Source: JAEZDR01 sp039811185 (GTDB lineage Bacteria > Bacteroidota > Bacteroidia > Chitinophagales > Chitinophagaceae). From it: a stretch of 64,000 nucleotides of DNA. Shown one piece after another: positions 16,786 through 25,967 of the stretch. How positions within the stretch are numbered: the first letter of the stretch is position 1; every line of letters starts with the position of its first letter. Under the pieces are notes generated by a model that worked only from the letters and a program-made list of their open reading frames with translations, had not been told where the DNA came from and made no database searches. The position numbers and the translations under genes were made by a program. The DNA is taken from positions 112,227 to 176,226 of the forward strand of contig JBDHYF010000004.1 in assembly GCA_039811185.1 (NCBI GenBank). The letters run 5' to 3'.

Positions 16786-17553
16786 TCATATACCAGATTT
16801 CCCGTACTGTTGAATGGACTCCGTGAGTTGCTTGTAGAGGTGGCGAATGTGCGGATGTTTTTCGAGCCATTGAAGATGGCGGTTGATGGTGCGCTGGTCG
16901 TGGCGGATGGCGGGGCCGGTCTGAAACGATTGCGCCGGGCCGCTTTCGAGCCGTTTGGCGGTTTCGGCTATAAGCGGTAGCAGAAGGTTGAAGTGTAAAT
17001 TTTCTTCCTTGCAAAACAAGTCGGCAAGTGCGTATAAGTGATTGGTAAAGTTCGACACCATAACAGCAGCTACATGTAGTTTAACGCGCTCTTCATCTCC
17101 GGCAAATCCAACACTATCGCTTATAGAGCCCGCAAGTTCCTGAATAGCGCTGAGCGATTGAGGTGTACTGCCATCGATCAAAATCGGTATCTGTGCAGGA
17201 AGGCTCTGTTTGCGCAGGCTTTGCAGTGGATACAGCACGCCATAACATGCAGTTACTGGCAGAAACACGTCTTTAGAAACAGATGCTGCTGTATGCATCA
17301 TTAACTTATCTCGGAATGGAAACTGACCGACAACTTGAGGTACTGCATCATCACTTACTGCAATTATATAGGCGTCTGCCTCGGGCGTGAGTTCGTTGAT
17401 GGACGCAGTAAAATTGCTTTTGTAATCGTGAGCGAGTTCCGCAGCATTTTCGAGGCTGCGGCTGTACACCTGCTGAATCGTGTGGCCCGCATTATGGAGC
17501 AGCCTACACAGTACGGTGGCAACGTTTCCAGCGCCGATCATTACTATTTGCAT
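16786..17553 (-). CDS. Rossmann-like and DUF2520 domain-containing protein
   Basis: A 255-residue protein with an N-terminal NADP-type Rossmann fold (MIGAGNVATVLCRLL; YIIAVSDDAVPQV) and a C-terminal helical DUF2520 domain (VKLHVAAVMVSNFTNHLYALA, then QTGPAIRHDQRTINRHL). The arrangement resembles ProC-like and ketopantoate reductase-like enzymes, but the substrate is not known. It is read leftward and separated from the M16 gene by a terminator. Confidence 0.85.
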   Translation of the reverse strand: MQIVMIGAGNVATVLCRLLHNAGHTIQQVYSRSLENAAELAHDYKSNFTASINELTPEADAYIIAVSDDAVPQVVGQFPFRDKLMMHTAASVSKDVFLPVTACYGVLYPLQSLRKQSLPAQIPILIDGSTPQSLSAIQELAGSISDSVGFAGDEERVKLHVAAVMVSNFTNHLYALADLFCKEENLHFNLLLPLIAETAKRLESGPAQSFQTGPAIRHDQRTINRHLQWLEKHPHIRHLYKQLTESIQQYGKSGI

Positions 17554-17591
17554 GGCTTGTTGTTATCGCAAAGCAAACGCTTTTGTACAAA

Positions 17592-17621
17592 AAAACCGCA
17601 TTCGTTGCAGAATGCGGTTTT
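17592..17621 (-). terminator. Terminator of the M16 peptidase operon
   Basis: Stem AAAACCGCATTC (17592-17603) pairs with GAATGCGGTTTT (17610-17621) around a 6-nt loop; on the minus strand it ends in a run of T residues. It lies 18 bp beyond the M16 stop codon. Confidence 0.88.
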
Positions 17622-17638
17622 AATGAAGTGAATCCTTA

Positions 17639-19729
17639 CTATTTAAAATCGGCCTCTGTTACGCCGCTGTTTGCTTTAAACGACTTCAACGTCATATCAA
17701 GCACTTGTTGGTTGTCGCCAACACTGATGGTGAGCGTTACTTTATGCGGGATCATGATGTCGCCCTCTTTCTTGTAATCGCCATAATCTGTTGTTTGCGT
17801 TATCGCCATTCCGTTTGCTTCAGAGGTGCTCTCTGTCCGTACAAGAAGGCCTGAAGCCACATCGTAGTACTGCATTTCCGAAGCTCCTGACGGCTTTGTT
17901 ATGCTAACCGCATACGCGTCTTTGCCTTCAATTTTTTCAACACCTTTCGAATCTATTTTGAAAGCCGCATTTGTAAGGTACGACTGCTGTTCAACCAAGG
18001 TAGTAACCGCTGTTTTATCTTTCAGATCGTCGCCCTCCAAATCTTTCTTCTGGCCGCCTGCCATTTTATAACCGCCGGTGCCGTTGAAAACTTCTTTCTG
18101 CACGGGATTACCGCCCATAAGAATGGTTTGCGATTCTTTATTTGGCGCTAATCTTTTAAATTCAACATCGAGCGACATTCCCTGCATATTCAGTTCATAT
18201 ACCTCGTGCATGGAATTAACTTTTGCCAGCGCATCCTTGCCTCCCAAAGCTTTGATGTAGTTATCGATGATTGTTTTTCCATCGATGGCAGTGGTTGAAC
18301 TTGTTGGTGCAGTTGTTTCGGCTGTTACAGGTTTTGCCCATTTGTCGAAGAGATGAACAGGATAGCCCAAACTTTCAAGCGGCGCTTTTACAGCAGAGGC
18401 TTTTCCAACTACCACCACCCTTGTGTTTGCGTGATTAAAGTATTTATTGGCAACGCGTTTTACATCGGCCGCAGTAACTGCATTTATTTTCTGTAAGTAT
18501 GTGCGATAGAAATCTTTTGGCAGCCCGTTGAGCAAAATGTTGAGCGCATAGGTTGCGAGGCGCGAAGGATTTTCCATCTGCAACGCGAAGCTGCCGTTAA
18601 AAAGCGCCTTGGCGTTTTGGAGTTCTTCGGCTGTAACATCAGTAGAACGCATCCGCTCAATCTCTTTTAAAATTTCTGCAACAGCACTATCCGTTTTTTC
18701 ATTCCGAACAGATGCCGACGCATTGAAACTTGTTTGGAAGCGTCCCGTTCCTACATTCGAATACGAACCATAAGTGAAGCCATGTTTTTCTCTCAGGTTC
18801 ATGAAAAGACGACCGTCGGATCCGCCGCCGAGAATCTGATTCGCAAGCAATACAGGGAAGTAGTCAGGACTGCTTAGCGGTATTTCAACAAGATTGGTTA
18901 CGGTAATTTCTGACTGAACCGCACTTGGCAAATCGATCAGATTGATTTCTGTTTTTGCCGGATTGCTTGCAGCAGCCGCTTGCCCCAACTGAAGGCTTTT
19001 GCCTGTCCATTTACCAAAGGCTTTTTCTGCGAGCTCTTTCGCTTTTGCAGCGGTAATATCACCTACGAAAATTAGATATCCGCGAGACGGCGTAATGTAT
19101 TTTGCATAGACGTCCTGAATATCCTTAAGGTTGATGTTGTTGATGGTTTCTTCACTTTGAAATTCACCTTTAGGATGATTTAAACCATACGACAGCGCAG
19201 AAACAACCCTCGATGAGATGGCTTTCGCACTCTTCTCTTCAGTTTTTAATCCGGTAATGGTTTGCGATTTCAGTTTATCGAAAGATTCCTGAGTAAACCG
19301 CGGCTCCTTTAAAGCTTCGGCCATCAGCATAAACGCATCGCTAAAATAACGGGTAAGTGCAGAAGCGCTTGCTCCGGACGACGACAAGCTCACGTCGGCT
19401 CCCATTTTCTCCACAGCTTCATCAAACTGTGCTTTCGTTTTGGTTTTGGTGCCTTCATTCAGCATCTGCCCCATCAATGACATAACGCCTGCTTTCCTGC
19501 CTTCGGAAATTAGCCCTGCATCAATATTATAAACTGCGGTCACCTTCGGCAACTTATGGTTTTCCACCACTAAAACAGTGATGCCATTTTTCAGTTTGAA
19601 CGTTGCGGGATCTTTTATGGAAATAACAGGCGCTGGACCGGCTGCCGGCTTTTTGCTCCTGTCGATTTTCTGTGCTCCGGCAGCCATCATAATGCCGCCA
19701 CACACTAAAAACAAAAATATTTTTTTCAT
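17639..19729 (-). CDS. M16 family peptidase-like protein, catalytically degenerate, with C-terminal extension
   Basis: A 696-residue secreted protein with signal peptide (cleavage near residue 19). The first about 440 residues form an M16 pair of domains, but the zinc-binding HxxEH is missing: the corresponding helix reads KAGVMSLMGQMLNEG. The R/Y site typical of the C-terminal M16 half (FTYGSYSNVGTG) is kept. The last about 200 residues (from DGKTIIDNYIKALGGKDALAKV) look like an LolA/outer-membrane lipoprotein-sorting-like beta domain found in many Bacteroidota proteins. It probably pairs with the active M16 subunit encoded just upstream. Confidence 0.88.
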   Translation of the reverse strand: MKKIFLFLVCGGIMMAAGAQKIDRSKKPAAGPAPVISIKDPATFKLKNGITVLVVENHKLPKVTAVYNIDAGLISEGRKAGVMSLMGQMLNEGTKTKTKAQFDEAVEKMGADVSLSSSGASASALTRYFSDAFMLMAEALKEPRFTQESFDKLKSQTITGLKTEEKSAKAISSRVVSALSYGLNHPKGEFQSEETINNINLKDIQDVYAKYITPSRGYLIFVGDITAAKAKELAEKAFGKWTGKSLQLGQAAAASNPAKTEINLIDLPSAVQSEITVTNLVEIPLSSPDYFPVLLANQILGGGSDGRLFMNLREKHGFTYGSYSNVGTGRFQTSFNASASVRNEKTDSAVAEILKEIERMRSTDVTAEELQNAKALFNGSFALQMENPSRLATYALNILLNGLPKDFYRTYLQKINAVTAADVKRVANKYFNHANTRVVVVGKASAVKAPLESLGYPVHLFDKWAKPVTAETTAPTSSTTAIDGKTIIDNYIKALGGKDALAKVNSMHEVYELNMQGMSLDVEFKRLAPNKESQTILMGGNPVQKEVFNGTGGYKMAGGQKKDLEGDDLKDKTAVTTLVEQQSYLTNAAFKIDSKGVEKIEGKDAYAVSITKPSGASEMQYYDVASGLLVRTESTSEANGMAITQTTDYGDYKKEGDIMIPHKVTLTISVGDNQQVLDMTLKSFKANSGVTEADFK

Positions 19730-19760
19730 ATTATTTTTTAAAACTGATGATTAAAAGAAA

Positions 19761-21080
19761 TTACTTTTCCGCAGGCAGATAGTATAGTACTACTCTTGCA
19801 TCTTTCTTTAAATATTTCTTAGCCGCTGCTCTGATTTCTTCACGGGTGATGGAGCGTATTTCGTCTAACTCTTCATTTATGGAGTTGGTGTTTTTATGAA
19901 ACACATAGCCCTTTGCCAAATTTTCGGCAACGCCCAGCATTTTCGAGTTTGCGGATACATAATCGTTTTCAAACTTGTTCAACAACTTATTGTATTCCTC
20001 TACGCTGATGAGGTTTGTTTGAAGACTTTTCACTTCATCATCAATATCTTTCAACAATGTATCAAGCGGTGTGTTACCGTTGGGGAGCGCAAGTGTTATG
20101 TACGCACCATAATCTTCCAGTGTGTAGTTAAATGCAAATACCTGTAAAGCATTCTTTTTATCGTCCACCATTTTTTTGTAAAGACGGGAGCTTGCTCCTC
20201 CTGATAAAACAGACGATATCATTTCCATCACTTTTGCGTCGCGACTGGCCATTCCCGGAACGCGGTAGGATGCAAAAATTGCGGGAATCTGAATATTCTG
20301 GTCGTAAGCGGTATCAATGATTTCGTGCGTTAAGGGGGCTTCAGTAATCTTAGGCTGTACTACAGGTGCGCCTTTCGGAATAGGACCAAAATAAGCCGCA
20401 ATCAGCTGCTTGGTTTTTTCAATATCAATATCTCCTGCAATGCTTAAAGTGGCATTATTAGGAACATAATATTTTTTAAAGAATGCAATAAACTCATCGA
20501 GCTTAGCCGCATCGAGGTGTTCCATTGATCCGATTGGCAGCCAGCGATACGGATGGTTTATAAAAAGACGCCCGAACACTTCTTTGGCAAAATTGGCATA
20601 AGGAGCATTATCCATCCGAAGTCTTTTTTCTTCTTTTACTACCTCGTTTTGTGTTTTCACACCAATTTCGTTAATCACCGGGTGCATCATCCGCTCGCTT
20701 TCGAGCCATAGCCCGAGCTCCAGTTGATTAGAAGGAAACACCTCGTAATAAAAAGTCTGGTCCTGAGTTGTGTATGCGTTGTTTTGCCCGCCGTTGCTCG
20801 ACACATACTTCATAAACTCGCCGCGTTTAATGTTTTCGGATCCCTCAAATAAAAGATGTTCGAAAAAGTGGGCAAAGCCGGTTCGGGCTGTGTCTTCATT
20901 CTTACTTCCTACGTGATACAACACCGAAACAGCGACAACGGGACCCGACTTATCCTGATGGAGGATCACGTGAAGTCCGTTGTCTAAATCGTATTCGGTA
21001 AATTTTACTTTTTGAGCATGGGCGCCCGCAAGCACAAAAAAGGCTAAACAAGCACTCAACAGCTTTTTAGATATACTCAT
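19761..21080 (-). CDS. M16 family zinc metallopeptidase, active subunit
   Basis: A 439-residue protein with a signal peptide (ending AGAHAQ) and an active HxxEH site, HFFEH (His71, Glu74, His75), followed by the distal glutamate region NEVVKEEKRLRMDN. Periplasmic M16 peptidases degrade peptides as clamshell dimers; the companion gene lies 31 bp downstream and lacks the zinc site. The start at 21080 is used because the longer frame from 21131 would include the promoter at 21104-21132 and hide the signal peptide. Confidence 0.93.
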   Translation of the reverse strand: MSISKKLLSACLAFFVLAGAHAQKVKFTEYDLDNGLHVILHQDKSGPVVAVSVLYHVGSKNEDTARTGFAHFFEHLLFEGSENIKRGEFMKYVSSNGGQNNAYTTQDQTFYYEVFPSNQLELGLWLESERMMHPVINEIGVKTQNEVVKEEKRLRMDNAPYANFAKEVFGRLFINHPYRWLPIGSMEHLDAAKLDEFIAFFKKYYVPNNATLSIAGDIDIEKTKQLIAAYFGPIPKGAPVVQPKITEAPLTHEIIDTAYDQNIQIPAIFASYRVPGMASRDAKVMEMISSVLSGGASSRLYKKMVDDKKNALQVFAFNYTLEDYGAYITLALPNGNTPLDTLLKDIDDEVKSLQTNLISVEEYNKLLNKFENDYVSANSKMLGVAENLAKGYVFHKNTNSINEELDEIRSITREEIRAAAKKYLKKDARVVLYYLPAEK

Positions 21081-21103
21081 TATAAAACTGGTTTTTATTG
21101 CCT

Positions 21104-21132
21104 CAAATATAAACGAATCGACTATTCCCAAA
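21104..21132 (-). promoter_or_regulatory. Promoter of the M16 peptidase operon
   Basis: On the minus strand TTTG (21132-21129), a 17-nt spacer and TATATTTG (21111-21104) give a full -33/-7 match. The box is 23 nt upstream of the start codon at 21080. Confidence 0.78.
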
Positions 21133-21153
21133 GTAGAATGTGATAAACGGTTT

Positions 21154-23067
21154 CTACGGTTTGCGTTTTTTCCTTATACGCCCGGTTTCATCGATATAAA
21201 TTTCTTCCCTTTCCTGAAGGTAGCTGATGACCTCGAGTGTTTTTCTTCGCTCAATATTTCTCAGCCCGGAAAGATAGGCGGTAAGATAGGCAGACTCCTC
21301 GCCGGCTTTTATGAGCACCGCCTGCTCAATTCGGGCAAAATCCGCTGTTGACAACCGGCCATTTTTTTTCTCGAGACAGTTATCGCAAATTCCGCAATCC
21401 TTCATACTACCGTCGCCGAAGTACTCGCCCAAATAACGGCTGCGGCAAGTGCTGATGTCGAAATATTTCAACATATCATCGATCCGCTTCTGAAAAAGGG
21501 AGCGGCGTTTAAGATAAGACGTCGTATCTATCCAAAAAGACCCATTCGGTACGCGGTCATGGAGGAAAATAATTTTCGGTTCAGCAGACTGCGGATGATA
21601 TGCTATTACGCCAGCCGTATTCAGGTGCTGTAAAGCGCGCACAAGATCGGCCAGAGAAATTTTTACGATAGCTGCGAGCTGCTTCTCATAAACTGGCACT
21701 TCATTATCGAAAATGCCGTGGTAAGTGCGAAGCAACGCCTTCACTACTTCGTCGAGTTGGGGCGCAGTAGCTTCTATTTCGTTCAGCGTGGTACGACCGC
21801 AACGGAAACCCACAGTTGAGGGAAGATAAAATCCATCGGTCAGCGCCAAACTGCCATTTTGCTCGAGCAGTTTAATTACGTTGAATGCGGTAATGGAGGA
21901 GAGTTTAAAGTTTTTACAGAAACGGCTAATATCAAACGAAAATGTTTTTCCCGCTCCACCGCCCACCGGTATTTGCAGGAAATCGGAAAGATGTTGATAG
22001 ATTTCCCGAATTTTTTGCACAGGCGGAAAACGCTCGCTGCAAAGTGACTGAAGGGTGCTGATGTCTTGCGGCTCGTAAAGCAATACGGCATAGGACGGCT
22101 TGCCGTCTCTTCCGGCGCGCCCGGCTTCCTGATAGTAGTTTTCTATGCAGTCCGGAGCATTAAAGTGTATCACAGTTCTTACATCTGCCTTGTCTATCCC
22201 CATCCCAAATGCATTCGTACACACCATCACCCTCGAGTAGCCGTTCATCCATGCCAGTTGCCGTGCATTTCGTTCTTCAAAAGATAATCCCGCATGATAA
22301 AAATCGGCTGCAATGTTTTCCTTGCGAAGCAGTAACGCCACTTCCTTTGTTTTTTTTCTTGTGTTGCAAAACACAATCGATGCGCCGTTTACTTTCTTTA
22401 AAATGTCGATGCACTTTGAAAACTTAGATTCTGATCTAAAAACGCTAAACGAAAGATTTGGCTTGCTGAACGACTGTCTGAACACTTCCGCTGTTCGGAT
22501 GCCCAGCTTATCCAAAATGTCGTCAGCAACCAAAGGCGTTGCAGACGCAGTGAGCGCAACGAAATTTGCGTTTGGCAGCTCATTTTTTATGTCGGCAATC
22601 TTTAAGTAAGGCGGCCTGAAATCGTATCCCCACTGGCTGATGCAGTGCGCTTCATCCACCGCAACGAACGACACATTCAGCAGAGGCAGCCATTGCCGAA
22701 ACGATGCCGTGGCGAGCCTTTCCGGCGAAACGTACAAAAATTTATAGTCTTCGTCAACGCAGGCCCGCAGTCCGCTTTCCACTTCAAAAAAAGGTAATCC
22801 GCTGTGCAGGCACATTGCTTTAATGCCCTTTTTCGTAAGCGCTTCCACCTGATCTTTCATCAGTGCAATCAGCGGGCTGACAACCAAACACAATCCCTCT
22901 TTCATCAGTGCAGGCACCTGAAAACAAACAGATTTTCCGCCGCCGGTGGGCATTATCGCAAGCACGTTCTTCCCCATCAGTACGGCTTCCACCACCTCCT
23001 TTTGCAGGGGGCGAAACGAGTGGTGATTCCAGAACTTTTTCAGTATGCTTTCGGGTGATTGCTTCAC
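21154..23067 (-). CDS. recQ: ATP-dependent DNA helicase RecQ family
   Basis: A 637-residue superfamily 2 helicase: Walker A TGGGKS (41-46), motif II DEAHCISQWGYDFRP, motif VI HFNAPDCIENYYQEAGRAGRDG. The RQC zinc-binding module has the expected cysteines in STCRSRYLGEYFGD and CGICDNC, followed by a shortened C-terminal region without a clear HRDC domain. The first residues QSPESILKKFWNHHSFRPLQ form the RecQ Q-motif. The protein unwinds DNA in recombination and fork repair. A TACTTTTG box lies 30 bp upstream. Confidence 0.95.
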   Translation of the reverse strand: MKQSPESILKKFWNHHSFRPLQKEVVEAVLMGKNVLAIMPTGGGKSVCFQVPALMKEGLCLVVSPLIALMKDQVEALTKKGIKAMCLHSGLPFFEVESGLRACVDEDYKFLYVSPERLATASFRQWLPLLNVSFVAVDEAHCISQWGYDFRPPYLKIADIKNELPNANFVALTASATPLVADDILDKLGIRTAEVFRQSFSKPNLSFSVFRSESKFSKCIDILKKVNGASIVFCNTRKKTKEVALLLRKENIAADFYHAGLSFEERNARQLAWMNGYSRVMVCTNAFGMGIDKADVRTVIHFNAPDCIENYYQEAGRAGRDGKPSYAVLLYEPQDISTLQSLCSERFPPVQKIREIYQHLSDFLQIPVGGGAGKTFSFDISRFCKNFKLSSITAFNVIKLLEQNGSLALTDGFYLPSTVGFRCGRTTLNEIEATAPQLDEVVKALLRTYHGIFDNEVPVYEKQLAAIVKISLADLVRALQHLNTAGVIAYHPQSAEPKIIFLHDRVPNGSFWIDTTSYLKRRSLFQKRIDDMLKYFDISTCRSRYLGEYFGDGSMKDCGICDNCLEKKNGRLSTADFARIEQAVLIKAGEESAYLTAYLSGLRNIERRKTLEVISYLQEREEIYIDETGRIRKKRKP

Positions 23068-23096
23068 GCTTCCGCCGGTTTTTTTAATTAACAGAA

Positions 23097-23104
23097 CAAA
23101 AGTA
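23097..23104 (-). promoter_or_regulatory. -7 box of recQ (TACTTTTG)
   Basis: Minus-strand TACTTTTG lies 29 nt before the recQ start. It faces away from a plus-strand TACATTTG box 21 bp to the right that serves tsaE. Confidence 0.5.
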
Positions 23105-23125
23105 TCGCACTAAAATTCAAGTTTC

Positions 23126-23133
23126 TACATTTG
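23126..23133 (+). promoter_or_regulatory. -7 box of the tsaE-ald-GT-pdxJ run (TACATTTG)
   Basis: TACATTTG fits TAnnTTTG and is 18 nt before the tsaE ATG. A TTG start at 23131 would lie within the box and is therefore rejected. Confidence 0.5.
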
Positions 23134-23151
23134 GTTGTCAAACACTCTCAC

Positions 23152-23583
23152 ATGGAAATCGAATTTGGACTCGATGAAATTAAAAAGGTAGCAGCAAAGG
23201 TTTACGGGCGCTTTGCAAAAACAAAAGTTTGGGTATTGAAGGCGAACATGGGATCCGGAAAAACAACTTTTATAAAAGCGCTGTGTGAAATTCTTGCAGT
23301 AAGCGACACAGTAAGCAGTCCTACCTATTCTATCATAAATGAATATGAATCGGCCGAAATTGGAACGATTTATCACATGGACTGGTACCGGCTCAAAGAC
23401 AGCGAAGAAGCGCTTCAGGCCGGCGTTGGCGAATGCCTGGAGTCGGGCAGTTTTTGTTTGATAGAATGGCCTGAAAAAGCGCCGGACCTTTTGCCGGACA
23501 ACTATTTGGAGATCCAGCTTTCCGTTGTGAATGAAGGCATTCGGCGTTTAAAAATAGCAGACGAATTGAGTAAAAGCCGTTAG
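23152..23583 (+). CDS. tsaE: tRNA threonylcarbamoyladenosine biosynthesis ATPase TsaE
   Basis: A 143-residue P-loop protein with Walker A GSGKTT (34-39), the SSPTYSIINEY motif and HMDWYRLKD, then LIEWPEKAPDLLP, all diagnostic of TsaE (YjeE). TsaE supports the TsaB-TsaD complex in making t6A37 of ANN-decoding tRNAs. The ATG at 23152 is preferred over an in-frame TTG 21 bp upstream that overlaps the promoter box. It is the first gene of a plus-strand run that continues through ald. Confidence 0.93.
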   Translation: MEIEFGLDEIKKVAAKVYGRFAKTKVWVLKANMGSGKTTFIKALCEILAVSDTVSSPTYSIINEYESAEIGTIYHMDWYRLKDSEEALQAGVGECLESGSFCLIEWPEKAPDLLPDNYLEIQLSVVNEGIRRLKIADELSKSR

Positions 23584-23629
23584 CTTTACAATTCACCTAA
23601 AACTCAGTCTTTTACTTAACTTTTTTGCG

Positions 23630-24838
23630 ATGGGAAAACCGATAGTAAGTGGCAGTTTCACTTTTGAAACGCAGGAAGAAACACTCGATATTAAACCCAA
23701 AGGAAGAAGGCTTTTTATTGGCATTCCGCGCAACACAAATTATCAGGAACACCGCATTGCTTTAACGCCCGACGCAGTGGCCGTTTTGGTAAACAACGGA
23801 CATGAAGTGGTAATTGAAAGCAAAGCCGGCGATGGAAGCAAATACAGCGACAAAGACTACAGTAAAGCCGGTGCACGGATTGTTTATTCAAGGGACGATG
23901 TATATAAAGCGCCCATCATTATTAAAAGCGCTCCCTGCCTGATGGAAGACATTCCCTACTTCCAGATTAATCAAATCATCATTTCTCCTATCCAGATTCC
24001 TGTTTTAAAAAAGGAGCTGATAGAAAAAATGATGGAGAAAAAAATTACTGCACTAAGTTTCGAAAACTTAAAAGACGATAGCGGCACGTTCCCAATTGTG
24101 CGCAGCATGAGTGAAATTGCCGGCAGCGCTGTTATGCTGATTGCCAGCCAGTATTTGAACAGCACCAATGGCGGAAAAGGTGTGTTGCTTGGCGGCATAA
24201 GCGGCATACCTCCAACTAAAGTAATCATTATCGGCGCCGGCGTGGTAGGCGAATTTGCAACGCGTACCGCACTGGCTCTTGGTGCTTCCGTAAAAGTTTT
24301 TGATAACAACGTGTACCGTTTAAAGCGACTGCAAAACAACTTAGGAGTACGTGTATGGACAAGCGTAATTGAGCCCGGAATACTTGCAAAACAATTGAAA
24401 ACCTGTGAGGTGGCAGTAGGCGCTCTGAACAACGAAAGTGGCCGCAGTCCTGTTGTTGTAACAGAAGATATGGTAGCCAATATGCGCGATGGCAGTGTGG
24501 TGATTGACGTCTGTATTGACCGGGGCGGATGTTTTGAAACCAGTGAAATTACTTCGCATGAAAAACCTACTTTCCGCAAACATGGTGTAATTCATTATTG
24601 TGTTCCCAACATTCCGAGCGGATTTGCACGCACAGCGAGCCATGCCATCAGTAATGTATTGATGCCCCTTTTGCTCCGGGTGAGCGATGCAGGCGGTTTT
24701 GAGGAAATGATCTGGCATCAGTTTAACCTGCGACACGGCATTTATCTGTATAAAGGCCATCTTACCAACTTCTACATCAGCCAACGTTTCGACTTGAAAT
24801 ATACCGACCTGAATTTACTGATTGCAAGCCGCCGGTAA
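23630..24838 (+). CDS. ald: Alanine dehydrogenase
   Basis: A 402-residue protein of the AlaDH/PNT family: the N-terminal FIGIPRNTNYQEHRIALTP region holds substrate-binding Arg and Lys residues, and the central Rossmann segment VIIIGAGVVGEFATRTALALGASVKVFD binds NAD. VIDVCIDRGGCFETSEIT and HYCVPNIPSGFARTASHAISNV match the C-terminal catalytic segment. The N-terminal extension of about 25 residues is a Bacteroidota feature. It reversibly deaminates L-alanine to pyruvate, 46 bp downstream of tsaE. Confidence 0.9.
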   Translation: MGKPIVSGSFTFETQEETLDIKPKGRRLFIGIPRNTNYQEHRIALTPDAVAVLVNNGHEVVIESKAGDGSKYSDKDYSKAGARIVYSRDDVYKAPIIIKSAPCLMEDIPYFQINQIIISPIQIPVLKKELIEKMMEKKITALSFENLKDDSGTFPIVRSMSEIAGSAVMLIASQYLNSTNGGKGVLLGGISGIPPTKVIIIGAGVVGEFATRTALALGASVKVFDNNVYRLKRLQNNLGVRVWTSVIEPGILAKQLKTCEVAVGALNNESGRSPVVVTEDMVANMRDGSVVIDVCIDRGGCFETSEITSHEKPTFRKHGVIHYCVPNIPSGFARTASHAISNVLMPLLLRVSDAGGFEEMIWHQFNLRHGIYLYKGHLTNFYISQRFDLKYTDLNLLIASRR

Positions 24839-24855
24839 CTTCTTCTTCTAACGTA

Positions 24856-24863
24856 TATATTTG
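24856..24863 (+). promoter_or_regulatory. -7 box ahead of the first glycosyltransferase (TATATTTG)
   Basis: TATATTTG in the ald-GT gap ends 8 nt before the ATG at 24872, giving at most a few nucleotides of leader. No convincing -33 element is seen, since that region lies at the ald stop codon. Confidence 0.45.
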
Positions 24864-24871
24864 CCCGTTCG

Positions 24872-25963
24872 ATGAAGAAAAAAAGCGTTGTGTTTACTGT
24901 GTTTAACGATTTGGCGTACGACCAGCGTATGCAAAAAATTTGCGGCAGTATGCACCGATGGGGATATGATGTAACCCTCATCGGGCGAAAGCAAAGAGGC
25001 ATAAAAACAGCAACTGCACAACCCTACCGGCAAATCAGGATTTGGTCGCCCTTTCATTCCGGATTTCTGATGTACGCCTGTTACAACATCCAGCTTTTTT
25101 TCAGGCTGCTGTTTTGTCGTTTCGATGCCGTCTGCGCCATTGACCTCGATACCATTTTGCCGGTGTATTTTTCTTCTGTTATTAAACGAAAGGCAAGAGT
25201 GTATGATGCCCATGAATTTTTTTCTGAGCTAAAAGAAATTGTGGAGCGCCGCGCCATTTACCGTGTGTGGAAACGCATAGAACGCTTTGCCATTCCACGG
25301 TTCCGGCACGGCTATACGGTGAACGATTTTATTGCCACTGCGTTTAAAAAAGAGTATGGCGTTTCATACGGAGTGGTGAGAAATCTTCCCAAACTTCAGC
25401 CGCTGCCTGCGGGGTCCGAAGAAGAAAAATTTATTATTTACCAGGGTGCAGTAAACGAGGGTCGATGCTTTGAAACACTTATCCCCGCTATGTTAGCGGT
25501 GAAAGCCAAATTAATTATTTGCGGAAAAGGAAACTACTTCCAACAAACGAAAGCGCTTATTGAAAAACACGGCCTCGAAAAGAAAGTGGAGTTGAAAGGA
25601 TATGTATTACCCGCGGATTTAAAACTACTCACACCAAAAGCATATGCGGCAGTAATGCTGTTTGAAGAAACCGGCCTGAATCAGTACTATTCCTTATCCA
25701 ACCGCTTTTTCGATTACATTATGGCGGGTGTTCCGCAACTTTGCGTCAACTATCCTGAATACGAGAAAATCAACCGGCAGTATGATGTTTGCCTGATGAT
25801 AAACAACACGAGCGCAGCAACCATTGCATCCGGCCTGAATCGTTTGCTGGAAGATGAAGAACTACATCGGCGGCTTCGCCAAAACTGCCTTCGCGCAAGG
25901 GAGGATTTGTGTTGGGAAAATGAAGAATCTGTATTAAAATCTATTTGGGAAGATATATTATAG
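24872..25963 (+). CDS. Glycosyltransferase (GT-B fold, GT4-like)
   Basis: A 363-residue protein. The N-terminal part has VVFTVFNDLAYDQRMQKICGSMHRWGYDVTLIGR and the middle ARVYDAHEFFSEL, both common to Bacteroidota GT-B enzymes. The C-terminal donor domain has IIYQGAVNEGRCFETLIPAM, KAKLIICGKGN, KVELKGYV and an acidic end loop around LFEETGLNQYYSLSNRFFDYIMAGVPQL. Substrates are unknown; likely an envelope or exopolysaccharide role. It is followed 4 bp later by a second glycosyltransferase. Confidence 0.85.
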   Translation: MKKKSVVFTVFNDLAYDQRMQKICGSMHRWGYDVTLIGRKQRGIKTATAQPYRQIRIWSPFHSGFLMYACYNIQLFFRLLFCRFDAVCAIDLDTILPVYFSSVIKRKARVYDAHEFFSELKEIVERRAIYRVWKRIERFAIPRFRHGYTVNDFIATAFKKEYGVSYGVVRNLPKLQPLPAGSEEEKFIIYQGAVNEGRCFETLIPAMLAVKAKLIICGKGNYFQQTKALIEKHGLEKKVELKGYVLPADLKLLTPKAYAAVMLFEETGLNQYYSLSNRFFDYIMAGVPQLCVNYPEYEKINRQYDVCLMINNTSAATIASGLNRLLEDEELHRRLRQNCLRAREDLCWENEESVLKSIWEDIL

Positions 25964-25967
25964 CAAA

